This document shows, in pieces, positions 11,215-20,939 of a stretch of DNA of 64,000 nt. The notes beneath the pieces were generated by a model. That model searched no databases, was not told the origin of the DNA, and saw nothing but the letters and a program-made list of their open reading frames with translations. This stretch comes from Bremia lactucae (taxonomy: Eukaryota > Oomycota > Peronosporomycetes > Peronosporales > Peronosporaceae). Where the stretch lies: assembly GCF_004359215.1 (NCBI RefSeq), contig NC_090620.1, positions 971,648 through 1,035,647 on the forward strand. Direction: 5' to 3'. How positions within the stretch are numbered: position 1 is the stretch's first letter; each line of letters starts with the position of its first letter. The position numbers and the translations under genes were made by a program.

Positions 11215-12358
11215 ATGTCGGAAGCTCGCCTAACCAATGCTCAACGCCTGCAAATTTGCAAACTCAAGGATGCCAATCGCAGCATGAGCCAGCAGGCTTT
11301 GGCTGCCTGGGCGACAAAGGAGTTCAACCTCACTAAGAGCGTGACTCAGGCTTCTTTCAGCAACATCACCAAGAAACGTGCTGAGCTGGAGGCAGTGGCA
11401 ACGCCACAATCTCCGTGCTATCCACATAAACCGATCCTCTTTCGCCGTGGATGTGGATAGCACGGAGATTGTGGCGTTGCTGGATTTTGATGTGGAGGCT
11501 TTGAACGAGGCTTTACATGAGCTGAAGACGGTTATTGCTGGGTACTCTCTCCTTGATGCGTACAACATGGATGAGACTGGTAATTTTGGTTTTGCCTTTG
11601 TTTCAAATGGTTTACCCTTGCTGACCTAGCTTTCGCAAGACTTTTTACACCATGACACCTGATTGGACGATCGCTCAGGCGGAGGTTGACGGGCACAAAA
11701 AGTATAAGGATAAATTGATCTCCATTTGTATTTCCACGCGAATTAAGCACTGATACCTGCCATACAGACACGCATCACCGTAGCTTTCACAGTGAATACT
11801 AATAAGTCTAATAAGCTCCAGCCATTCCTCATCGGACGAGCCAAAAACCGCTGTGAATTAACAAGAAGACAGGAGAGCAGTTGGGATTTCTTTACAGGAA
11901 CAACGTGAAAGCATGGATGATCGGAAAGTTTTCAGGAATGGCTCCTCAATGTTGACGAAGCTATGAAGGTCCTTATGCCTAGGGATTTGCCTGTTAATCT
12001 TGCAAACATCCGGCAAGTGCTTTAGGATCAAGACAGGAAGGTCCTCCTCTTGATTGACAATGCGCCATCCCACATTGTGAAAGACCTGCAGCTGACCAAC
12101 GTCAAGGTTCAGCCCCTTGCGCCCAACGCGACCGCGAAAGTTCAACCAATAGATGTCGGCATAATTGCCGCTTTTAAGAGGCGTTACCGGTGCTACATTC
12201 TTCGGTATGCTCTGGATTGCGACGAACACGGCGAGGTTGGCAAGACTTACAAAGTTACCAGCTTACAGCCAGGACACAGTGCAGGAGGGGAAGGGATCGA
12301 AGGAGCTGCAGCAGAGAAGGATGCAATTAAAACAGATTTACCAAGCCCGAGAAGATAA
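11215..12358 (+). pseudogene. Pogo-like transposase with CENP-B-type HTH and DDE domain (broken)
   Basis: The N-terminal helix-turn-helix segment (MSEARLTNAQRLQICKLKD...) resembles the CENP-B/pogo DNA-binding domain. The catalytic aspartates are recognisable: YNMDETG near 11565, LLIDNAPSH near 12050, and QPIDVGIIAAFKRRYR near 12150, the canonical pogo order. The HTH part and the DDE part are in different frames, and there is a stop after FVSNGLPLLT near 11629. A perfect inverted duplication interrupts the inter-domain region (11398-11480). It would have excised and reinserted the element at TA sites. I see no sign of domestication, since the frame is broken. Confidence 0.85.
11398..11480. repeat. 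Perfect 30-bp inverted repeat inside the transposase gene
   Basis: 11398-11427 is the exact reverse complement of 11451-11480, with a 23-bp spacer. The right arm reads in frame as the transposase (VDSTEIVALL), so the left arm is probably an inverted duplication of it that caused the frameshift. Confidence 0.9.
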
Positions 12359-12961
12359 CCACCTTACGTAGTGCCTCCAACTTGCTTGATCTTTCCCAGG
12401 AAACACTTCGTTCTGCCCAAAAGCTTCTCCGCAGCCTTCAGGCTCATATTCGCAGTGCCAACACCACACAATCCACCATTAACGCTTGGCTCAAATAGGT
12501 TTCCTCATTTTCTTATAAAATCTCCCTTTATAAACTTATATCTGGCTTGTCGTCTATTAGTTATAAGTTAGCGACCATAGAACGATCACGGTGAACGTTA
12601 AATCCTATAAGCTAGCGGAAGTTCTAAGTTTTCGGGGATAAGTTATCAGAGTGAGGACTGTACGACGAAATTTACGTTTACTCAAGAGCATGCATGTCAT
12701 TTATTATTTAGCAGACTGCATTTGTCACATTTTAAGAAAAGAGCTTAGGACAGATCCAATTTTTTAGGTCTCTTCTCGCTCGTGATCTAGATAAAGGCTT
12801 GGATTGCATCATTGATCGTGGAGAAATATCAGACGGGGCCAAAGTACAGTAGAACCCCTCACATTTTATGCGGTTTGGCCCAAAAGCGTTTTGTAAGGTA
12901 TAATGAATTATAAGGTACAAGGGTTTTCAAGGTTAAGCTGTTGAGACAGCAGCATGTCTGT

Positions 12962-13452
12962 TGTAATGGGGCACACATCGGTTGGAGAACCGTTGTTGTG
13001 GTACATTTACTTTATGGTCAAAATACCCTTTTATCTAATTTTAAAATAGTAAAAGGGAGTTACATTAATCCCATTTATTATGAGTAACAAAGGTGGTCGC
13101 CGCCAGATATATATCTGGCGGCCGATTTCTATTTTAAATTAGCTAGGGTAAGGTTTTTATATTTAAAAATTAAATAAAGTGGAATTCCCGTCTTGATCTT
13201 AAAGCGTTAAGTGCCTTCCTAAGGCTTGCGCATTGACCTGAAGGAGATAGAAGCCTTTCGAAGGTATAACCTCGTGGGCACTAGTTGCCACTTGGTTCTA
13301 CGAACCCCCGAATCCCTTGTGCTAAGATTCCTCAAGCTTTAATAGCTTGTACGACTCCCTGGGTTGTTAAACCCGTTAGTTCAATAGAACTAAGTCACTT
13401 TCTGAGTCTGAAAGTCTTCCTCTGACTTTAGGAGCGAGGTAGCTCCGCTACA
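12962..13452 (+). repeat. Gamma-family 5' LTR (491 bp)
   Basis: The repeat begins TGTAATGGGGCAC and ends AGCTCCGCTACA. It matches 17849-18326 along nearly its whole length. It is followed by CC then TGGTAGCACTTG, a plausible primer binding site, and by the gag start at 13513. It contains the conserved palindrome at 13099-13122. Confidence 0.85.
13099..13122. promoter_or_regulatory. Conserved palindrome in gamma LTR
   Basis: The sequence is a 24-bp perfect palindrome with stem GCCGCCAGAT. The same stem recurs at 17982-18005 and 37540-37563 while the four central bases vary (ATAT, ATAA, TTAT). The function is unknown; a protein-binding site or RNA hairpin in the LTR are options. Confidence 0.7.
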
Positions 13453-13512
13453 CCTGGTAGCACTTGTAGTCAATCTACGCCTGAGTCTTTACAAGACTAA
13501 TTTCTCACGAAA

Positions 13513-14455
13513 ATGGAAGAAGTTCCAGAGCTGTCAGAAGCGCAACGCGCCGCTTATGACAAGCTCAAAACTTTATTTAGGCGGTGAGCACGTGGAATTT
13601 ATTATCTCCCAGGGACCAGAGGTCCTGCATGCAAAGCTTGAAGCCTTAATGCGATACGAAGCCTGCCTGATCGGTTAGCCCTCTAGCTGTAAATGTGAAG
13701 ACATTTTAGGGAAAAGAGGGAGAAAGTCTTCCTTTTTAGATTAAGCAGATGGAGATGTCCATTGATTCCGCCTTGTTCTTAACAGAACGGCAAAAGGTGG
13801 CTATGACAATTTCCAAACTTAGAGGTAGAGCCATGGAGTGGGCACTATCGTGCAGCACGTCCATAAACGACGCTTTTCCCTCATGGTATTCGCTGAAATA
13901 GCAAATGACCAGCATGTTTGCACCGTCTGATCAGGCTTTTCGCATGCGATCACGGCTCCTAGCGACTAAACAGGGTAAACGAACCCTAGGAGACTTTGTC
14001 CAGGAGTTGAGAACTCTCATTGCATCTATGCATCAAGACCCGGTGCAAGAAGCAATTAAAGTGACCATCTTTATGGGGGGTCTTAATGAGGGAGCTGCCC
14101 GGACGAAATTATTCCGAACAAGCTCTTCAAGCACATAGGGTCCGTCTAATAGAGCGGAACCTATGGATTTAATCCTCGTTGAGGAAGAAGAAGAGGCTCT
14201 ATAAGCTGTGGAAGGAGAAGATGCTCTATAAGCTGTGGAACAACATAAGACCATTCGTAGATGTTTTATGTGCGGAAGCACGAAACATTTACGTACGGCC
14301 TGTCCCCTACGAAATATGCGTAAAGCTCGAAAGAGCTCAACTCCGACCTATACCAGAGATCTGGTACGATGCGAGAAAACGTCGATACCCAGTAGGTGCG
14401 GGGCGCCCTACTGGAGAAGACGTAGGCTCTGTTGAACCTCCAGGAGGTGAGAATT
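13513..14455 (+). pseudogene. Gamma gag (capsid and zinc knuckle), broken
   Basis: The start is MEEVPELSEAQRAAYDKL. A Retrotrans_gag-like capsid segment at 13905-14138 includes QGKRTLGDFVQELRTLI and IFMGGLNEGAARTKLF. A CCHC zinc knuckle follows in another frame at 14265-14310 (CFMCGSTKHLRTAC, spacing C-X2-C-X4-H-X4-C). At least three frameshifts or stops are present. A homologous gag is found in the copy at 38435-39440. Confidence 0.8.
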
Positions 14456-14481
14456 GACTGAACCTAGCCCGAATTAGCTCG

Positions 14482-14864
14482 ATGCTCAATGGCACGGGGC
14501 GGGAGTGCAAGCCTGGCTTGCTAGTCGCTCAAGCGACTGTAAAGGGCTTTGATAAGCCGTGGTCAATTTCAATTGACTCAGGAGCGTCTTGCAATTATGC
14601 TCGACGCCTTTCCCTTGAAGGAAGTCAACAGTACGTTGAGGTGCTTAGAGCGCATGAAGGTGATACAATTACTGTTCGCTTAGCGACTGGGACTCGTGTC
14701 ACTGTTCCCAAAGTTCCATTGAACTTAGGTATAAAGTTTCTGGACTTTGATAGTATGGAACGCTGTCTCGTCCTTGATTTGGATTCGAGATGTGATCTCA
14801 TCCTTGGTATGGCCTGGCTAGAAGACCATGAGCCATGGATCGATTGGAGACCTAATACCTTGAA
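14482..14864 (+). pseudogene. Gamma aspartic protease fragment, cut by a beta LTR
   Basis: The retropepsin-like active site is seen as SIDSGASCNYARR, followed by LVLDLDSRCDLILGMAWL and EPWIDW. The frame is intact from 14482 to the LTR junction at 14865. It would cleave the gag-pol polyprotein. The C-terminal side and the whole RT-RNase H-integrase region are missing, replaced by beta sequence until 16660. Confidence 0.8.
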
Positions 14865-15320
14865 TGTAACGGTGCACTACGACTTGTACTGCTTCAGTAC
14901 AAGTCCACTTCGCACTGCTTCAGTTGCGAGTGGTGCCTTACGTTATTTCACGTACACTAGTACGTGCAGAGAAAGACTTCTCTTCAAGGTAACCTACTTT
15001 AAGAGGGTTAAATGAAAACTGTATTAATATAATTAAGTATCTCTTCTATCTATCTTGTAAATGCTAACTTAATTATAATCTAATACTAAACATGCAATTG
15101 AATTCTAATCTTATCTTATCTTATCTGTATCTCTCTTTTGTTTATCTCTACAGCTGATTAGTCTGCGGAATAAATAGATATAATGGTCTATACCTATTTA
15201 TGGATAAGAATTCTGAACATTACTATATAAAGTGATATCCTCTAAATATCTACCTTTTAGATAATATATTAATTAACAACCTTTAAGTGGTAATTTCATG
15301 TAACGACACACCCCGTTACA
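14865..15320 (-). repeat. Beta-family LTR (456 bp) in the gamma element
   Basis: It begins TGTAACGGTGCACTACGACT and ends CACCCCGTTACA and closely matches 61577-62023. The pol orientation implied by that copy is minus. It is followed by 140 bp (15321-15460) matching the sequence right after the LTR at 62024. Confidence 0.85.
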
Positions 15321-15456
15321 TCACCCCTTAAACGGCAATCACTCTGACTTTCACTGGATGGAGTGGTCACTATGTGACCACTTCATGTAAAAACGAGGTT
15401 GATTGATCAGACCCATCATTTTAAATTCCACCGCATGAAGAACCAGCTCATGCGGG

Positions 15457-15651
15457 GTGTTGATAGTTGATCAACGTTTCCTTGTGGAGCGTATCCAGAA
15501 CCACCGTGATGTGAAGGGGCAGCGAACGAGTTATCTTGTTCGCTGGCGCGGTTATCCACCTTCACATGACAGCTGGGAGCCTCGTTACCAGCTGGTTGCT
15601 GACATTGAGGGCCTCGTCCGTCAGTATGACGAGACCCATCCGATGGTTTAG
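15457..15651 (+). pseudogene. Beta-element pol C-terminal chromodomain fragment
   Basis: The plus-strand reading has FLVERIQNHRDVKGQRTSYL, VRWRGYPPSHDSWEP, then a VRQYDETHP tail. This is a complete chromodomain of the gypsy chromovirus type, with the aromatic positions visible (W in VRWRGYP, W in DSWEP). It is detached from integrase, because the piece left of 15461 is the LTR-proximal end of the same element. It is part of an inverted segment. Confidence 0.75.
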
Positions 15652-16715
15652 AAAGCCCATCGGAAAACACGCGCATGTAAATCGATTGCAAAACGTCAAC
15701 CGCATCCCGTATCTCAATAGAGATGCGAGCCCTTCCCCAAGGCGAAGAAAGGAAATAGAGATTCCCTTTTACCCTCTTCGAGTTTTCAACACAACACGGA
15801 CAGGGATCGCCCCACGTGAGGCATGGAAGCCCAGCCTCACGTGACAACCGAAGCAATTTATACTTCGCACTGGTTGGAGTTCGTTTCTCAAATTTAACGT
15901 GAATCGCGTTAAGTCTTTGAAGCCAGGCCTCGCGCCTAATATCTTTGACATTGCGAAGGAACGCGCTCCAGGCTTGCATAAGCGAGACTTTATCTCGCTT
16001 ATTGTTGCCACTAAACCAGCGATGCTTAAGAAAATCGAGATGAAAATCTTCCTCAGCGCGAAAGTTCTTCGCGCTGGGATCAAGGCCATGTAGCTTTGTC
16101 GCAATAAATAAATAATATTTATTGTGAGGAGTAGTTTCTCCAGACAAGCTATTGATGAGCCTTTTGTGGCAAAAGCCACGGTTTCTTTTCAGGAGCGAGA
16201 TTAGACTTTTTACTGTCTTCATTCCCCTGAGTGATACCCACTGAAGCAGGGGTACCACAAGAACTTTTATAACGATGGCTTACGCGATCGTCATCACCTT
16301 GCACATAAACACGTGCAGGTGACGGTACGGGAGACGGAACAGGCGACGAGGGATCATCCTCATCGTCGGAACCAAAAAGACTATTAACTCGTCGATCAGA
16401 GTGAGCCTTCTCATTCGAAGACTCATAGTCAGCCGCCTGACGGGTATCAGGCGACTGTTCCATTCTCCCCGAGTCGGCCACTTTATCCGACTCGCACTCG
16501 TAGTCGACCTCCAAAGAGGGGTCGTATTCACGTGGTGAATCACCAGGCGCACCCGCAACATCTAGTGTTGCGCGAGTGGAAGATACTACGGCAGACGGAA
16601 CGTCTGCCGCAAGAGATAAAAGTGCGTCACCCGCGGCTGCACGAACCGCAGCCGAAGACGCAGCTTTCGGGCCCCTCCTGCGCTGCTTGATGCGTGAGGG
16701 AACCTTCAGTTTCAC
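15640..16715 (-). pseudogene. Antisense accessory ORF, beta family (copy B)
   Basis: The minus strand encodes an acidic, serine-rich N-terminal region with SPREYDPSLEVDYECESD and FGSDDEDDPSSPVPSPVPSP. After one frameshift near 16200 comes a long open frame with INSLSGETTPHNKYYLFIAT, REAWLQRLNAIHVKFEKRT, KYKLLRLSREAG and DPCPCC. The same order is found on the plus strand at 62165-63210. The REAWL...FEKRT...CPCC block is also shared with the alpha copies. No family is recognised. The frame runs on to 15416 only as the antisense of the chromodomain. A single frameshift makes this the best preserved copy. Confidence 0.6.
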
Positions 16716-16885
16716 GTGAAGAAACTTTTAAAGCGACGTCGTCGTAATGGCCAATACCAGTATTTGGTAAAGTGGCTGGGATACCTCTCTTCTGAAAACT
16801 CTTGGGAGTTTGAGGTGCCTCTTCGGCAAGATTGCCCGTACGCTGTTGACGTTTTTGAGCGCCAAGATCAGGGTTAACTCGCGTC
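16715..16885 (+). pseudogene. Gamma pol C-terminal chromodomain
   Basis: The plus strand carries KKLLKRRRRNGQYQYLVKWL, GYLSSENSWEFEVPL and DCPYAVDVFERQDQ, then a stop. This is the chromodomain of the gamma family, also seen at 47836-48001 (minus), 43100-43270 (plus) and 44320-44495 (minus). It belongs to the element with LTRs at 12962 and 17849. The beta sequence ends just upstream, near 16660. Confidence 0.75.
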
Positions 16886-16899
16886 AAACGACGCTAATA

Positions 16900-17740
16900 C
16901 CAGTATAATGGGATTTCGTGGATCTAACGCCTCAGTGCGGCTTGGAATTTATGGTTGCACGGTCAACCGAAGCAGTGAATATCGGCTAGAACTTTCTTCA
17001 TTTTGTGGCATTAATGCCGAACGTAACTGGCCTTTGGCCTTAAGTTTGACGAAATCGAAGCGAAGCTTCCGTTCCAAACGAACATCAGCCACATCCGCAG
17101 ACTCTCTAATATATCAAATCTTGGGGAGGCGGCGGGCCCGATGGACCTAGTTCTCGAACGAAGCGTCGCTTTCGCTTTTAGATTCGTTTGGAATCAAAAT
17201 GATTGGAATTTCCCTTATTGAGATCACCAAAGCCCCACGGGCCTGATCAAGTAGACGCGCCAAATATTGGCTTCGCCTCACTATCTTAGGCGTAAGGTAT
17301 CGCTGATGAAGATCGTTGCGAGCAGCGATCCCCTCCGGCGTCGTCGCCGGGTCACCTGAGGTCCAGATGACCAAACTGTGACCCGCAATCTCTTGAGGCG
17401 CTCTTCCGCACTAAGCGAAGGGAATCTATGTTCACTATGAGCTTTAGCTTTCGCAATCTCGGCAGCTCGACGACGAGCTTGTTCCTCTGTGAGGATTGCC
17501 TGCTCTTGCTCTCCATTGAGCGGATTCGTAATGATGTTGGACTCAGGGTCCTGTGTCCTGCTCAATGCAGACATCAGCTGCACCACATTCTGAGAACGAA
17601 TTCGGGGCTTGCTGACGATCATTCGCAGAAAATGGCGAGAGAACGGCGCTCTTTCTCCTTATTCTCCGATTGAGAGTGGCTTTCAAAGTCCACCATTCCC
17701 TCATCGTCGAGGAAGGTGCTAAGAGTCTGTGACTCACGCT
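16900..17740 (-). pseudogene. Antisense accessory ORF, gamma family
   Basis: The minus strand between the chromodomain and the 3' LTR is open over most of its length. It starts near 17740 and includes LNGEQEQAILTEEQARRRAA, a charged helical segment, then FPSLSAEERLKRLRVTVWSS and a block with REIPIILIPNESKSESDASF. A frameshift lies near 17350 and stops lie near 17145. The same reading frame recurs on the opposite strand at 43614-43905. No domain is recognised and it is not obviously related to the alpha/beta antisense ORF, but it occupies the same place. Confidence 0.5.
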
Positions 17741-17848
17741 TGGTCGTCGAGGGACAAAGAAAAGAAAATCACAACCGAACGGTTAGCTGTTTAGGTTCCA
17801 ACCTCAAAGAGGAAATTAAGCGAATGTTGTCACTCAGTGTCAGCAGTC

Positions 17849-18326
17849 TGATGGGGGAGGGTACACATCGGTTGGAGAACCGTTGTTGTGGTACATTTAC
17901 TTAATGGCAAAACACCCTTTCATCTAATTTTAAAATATTAAGTTATATTACTCCCATTTATTTTTGGTAACAAATGTGGTCGCCGCCAGATATAAATCTG
18001 GCGGCCGAAGTCTATTTTAAGATAGCTAGGGTAAGGCTTTAGATTTAAATAATTAAATAACCCTCTTTTGATCTTAAAGCGTTAAGTGCCTTTCTAAGGC
18101 TTGCGCATTGATCTGTAAGAGATAGAAATCTTTTTAAGGTATACCTCTTGGGCACTACTTGCCACTGGTTCTACAAACCCCTGAATCCCTTGAACTAGGA
18201 CCTAATTTAGCTTTAATAGCTTGTACGACTCCCTGAGCTGTTAAATCCATTTGTTCAATAGAACTAAGTGACTTTCTGAGTCTGAAAGTCTTCCTCTGAC
18301 CTTAGGAGCGAAGTAGCTCCGCTCCA
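17849..18326 (+). repeat. Gamma-family 3' LTR
   Basis: This is collinear with 12962-13452, diverged by substitutions and small indels (start degraded to TGATGGGGGAGG, end to AGCTCCGCTCCA). The alpha gag of element C begins directly after it, so the 3' flank and target duplication are not preserved. Confidence 0.8.
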
Positions 18327-18339
18327 TAAATGCTGCGAA

Positions 18340-18950
18340 TGGACCGACACTTTCTCGTCGACCCGAAAGCTTAAAGATCGAAATTTTTAAGTTTAAGGCA
18401 GTCGAAGTCGACTCTTTTTTAGATGGTTCGTCGAGTTAGACGACGGCATTGAAGCTCGCAGTATCAGTGACGATGCGACGAAACTGAAATTTGGCATGTC
18501 CAACTTAGCCGGACGTGCCAAATCTTGAGCCTTGGGCTCAAACTTCACGACTAATTAGTCTTCAGGCTGAATGAGGTCTTTAAATCTAGGCTCAGACAAA
18601 CATTTAAGCCGCCACGTGCTGAGTTCAGGGCTCGAGCCGAGCTCTTGGATTTGAAGCAGGGAAAGCGTGACATTCACGCGTAAGCTCAATACACACGATA
18701 CCTGGTCAGTTGTATCGACAGTTATCCATTTGATGAACAAACACAGGTAACTGTGTTTATTAAAGATCTTGCAGACGGACCTGTTAAGACCCACCTGTTC
18801 CGGCTAGAATTAACGTCACTTGATTTAGCTATCTCTACAGCGGAACAGGAGAACTTCAGCCTGAAACAGGCTTTTGTCCACTCGGGTGCATATCGTCCAC
18901 GAGACGACAAGAAAAAGGAGGTCAAGAACCGATGGATCTCTCGTATGTAG
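18340..18950 (+). pseudogene. Alpha gag capsid, element C (broken)
   Basis: The plus-strand reading includes EVFKSRLRQTFKPPRAEFRA, LLDLKQGKRDIHA, TVFIKDLADGPVKTHLFRLE and AEQENFSLKQA, a typical Retrotrans_gag capsid of oomycete gypsy elements. Stops interrupt it early, and the start is lost at the junction with the gamma LTR at 18326. The capsid forms the virus-like particle. Its presence on the sense strand shows that the antisense ORF of the same element is an additional gene. Confidence 0.75.
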
Positions 18951-19299
18951 AGAGCGAGAAACCTCGCTCTCCAAGTTACAAATGATTACAAAAATGTAAT
19001 CGTTGTCAGTGACGGGCCACTACGCCAGTGCCCAAAAACACTGAGCGAAAAGACAGACCTCTCACTAGGAACAGCGGTAGGACGCGGATCTGACGCTGTT
19101 GCAAAATCGCAACGACGAGGCGGCCTCGTCAAAAAACGGTCAGGGTCAGTAGGCGTAGAGCGCCCTACTGATCCAGCAACGTCAAACGAATTTGCAGGCA
19201 TTTTGACGGAAGTTGCTCCTTACACACAAACATTGTGTGTAACTGCCCCTGGGGATGAGGTTAACCTCATCACCTTGAAAAGAAAGTGTCAAAAAATAA

Positions 19300-19640
19300 G
19301 TTAGGTTGCCACTTAAGTCCCCAGTCGATTGCGGGGCGTCGAACAATTTTATTCGACGCCAATCGCTAGAAGATCGCAGACTCAAATTTATTGAGCGCGA
19401 TATCCCTATAACGAGGATGACAGTGCGCCTAGCGACAGGCGCATCTATAACAGTAAAGAACTGTGAAGTTGGTATTTAATACACGTTAAAGTGTAAACAG
19501 TACGATGAGGATTTCATCGTACTAGATTTAATTGAAAAATTTGATGTCATCCTTGGATCACCATGGCTTAGAAAGTACGAGCCATGTACAAATTGGCAGG
19601 CATCAAGCCGTGACGATGCCTGTCTCTTGTTCGTCAGATG
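19300..19640 (+). pseudogene. Alpha aspartic protease, element C
   Basis: RRQSLEDRRLKFIERDIP, MTVRLATGASITV and FIVLDLIEKFDVILGSPWL match gypsy retropepsins. The active-site DxGA segment upstream is degraded. The PR-RT linker follows to 20475, with FLDKKTRIERFTSQSWESLE recognisable just before the inserted solo LTR. Confidence 0.7.
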
Positions 19641-20475
19641 GCCAACTGATGAATGTCTTGGAGCGCACAAGCGTGTGGATGTCCTACGAGTGAGTGCGAT
19701 GGACTCACTTGTGGGTCGGTCGTTAAGATGACTGCATTAGACCTCATGTGTGAATACACAACACACTGTGGAGTTAGATACCGACGGCTGTTCACATGCA
19801 CAGGCAGCGTAGATGGTCCACCATTGTGACGCGAAAATAATTACTGACGGCTATGCACAAGCACAGGCAGCGTCGAAGATTGACCACTCGAATAAGTTGA
19901 GTGGTACGAAACAAGGATGCTTGTTTGAGAAGCAACATCCAAGAAAGTCTTAAACGCCCGTCTATAAGAGACAGTGCGAAAGTCCTAGATCGACTGGAGA
20001 GTCGATCGTAGATGATCTTACTGTGGTAGCGCAATCACAGCTAGAGGCAGTTGGAGATTCCAAATATTTTCTGCGGGCATAAGCCCCCGGAACCTGTGGT
20101 CAAAGGTTCTTAGGTACCTTTAGAATAAATTTTCAAAGAAGAAACTAGGACAATAAATGTCGTAGTAAACTATAGATCAAGTGTAGGCGCTAATACACTT
20201 GATCTTATAGCGCCTCCGATGTTAGCTTCGGAGATAACTCAATTGCCAACCTTTGAACTGAAACGGTCCTTACGTGATCTGCGTTGTGGCAAAGTCAAGC
20301 AAATCTGCGTACTTGTCACAGATGACAACTACGTAGCCAATATTCGTTCGGCAATATTATTTAACGGGTTCTCAGCAGCTCACCTATGGACGAAAGTTTC
20401 CTCGATAAAAAGACTCGGATTGAACGTTTTACATCCCAATCCTGGGAGTCTTTGGAGACAAATCCTATCTATAAA

Positions 20476-20902
20476 TGTAACGCGTTGTATCGCTACATGA
20501 AATTAACACTTAAAGGTTGTCAATTAAAATATTATCTAAAAGGTAGAATATATTTGGAGAATATTACTATGCATGGTAATATTCTAAAAGCTTATCCATT
20601 GGTAGATATAGACCGTTATATCTACTTTCTCCGCGGTCCAGTCAGCGCTGGACGCGCGCAAATAGAAAGTCAGCTAGGACTTTATTACATGTTTTGTATT
20701 AGTTTATAATTAAGTTTGTATTAAGTAGATAGACAAGAAGAACTTCATTATATTAATACAGTTTTTAATTAACCCTCTTTGAAGCAAGTGTTTTAAAGAG
20801 AGTCTTCCTCTGCACGTACTAGTGTACGTGGCACCACTTGCACTGAGGCAGTGCGAAGTAGACTTGTATTGAAGCAGTACAAGTCAGTAGTGTCCCGTAA
20901 CA
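20476..20902 (+). repeat. Solo beta-family LTR nested in element C
   Basis: This is the reverse complement of the beta LTRs at 61577 and 14865, from TGTAACGCGT to GTCCCGTAACA. It is flanked by ATAAA (20471-20475) and ATAAG (20903-20907), a 5-bp duplication with one mismatch. Pol sequence continues on both sides in register, so it is a post-insertion solo LTR left by recombination between two LTRs. Confidence 0.85.
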
Positions 20903-20939
20903 ATAAGAATCTATTCCAATACATAAAATTTTTTCCTGG

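Larger units (their letters stand above)
10809..12660 (+). mobile_element. Pogo-like (Tc1/mariner superfamily) DNA transposon, 1852 bp
   Basis: The element starts CAGTCCTTTCTGTGATAACT and ends with the imperfect inverse (reverse complement CAGTCCTCACTCTGATAACT), about 23 bp of terminal inverted repeat with four mismatches. TA flanks both sides (10807-10808 and 12661-12662), the target duplication typical of Tc1/mariner. It encodes a broken transposase with a DDE-type catalytic core. Comparison with the uninterrupted repeat at 36920-37497 confirms the borders. Terminal repeats are diverged and the gene is broken, so it is old and immobile by itself. Confidence 0.85.
10418..12848. repeat. Dispersed repeat R, copy 1, split by a pogo-like transposon
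   Basis: 10418-10808 and 12661-12848 are together collinear with the reverse complement of 36920-37497. The two halves are separated exactly at a TA dinucleotide by the transposon at 10809-12660. The uninterrupted copy therefore serves as an empty-site reference. R has no recognised family. Confidence 0.7.

Noticed and set aside
12849..12960. CAGTAGAACCCCTCACA next to TA as the end of a second pogo/Tigger-like element
   Set aside because: I could not find a matching inverse end in the window, so a second transposon cannot be supported.
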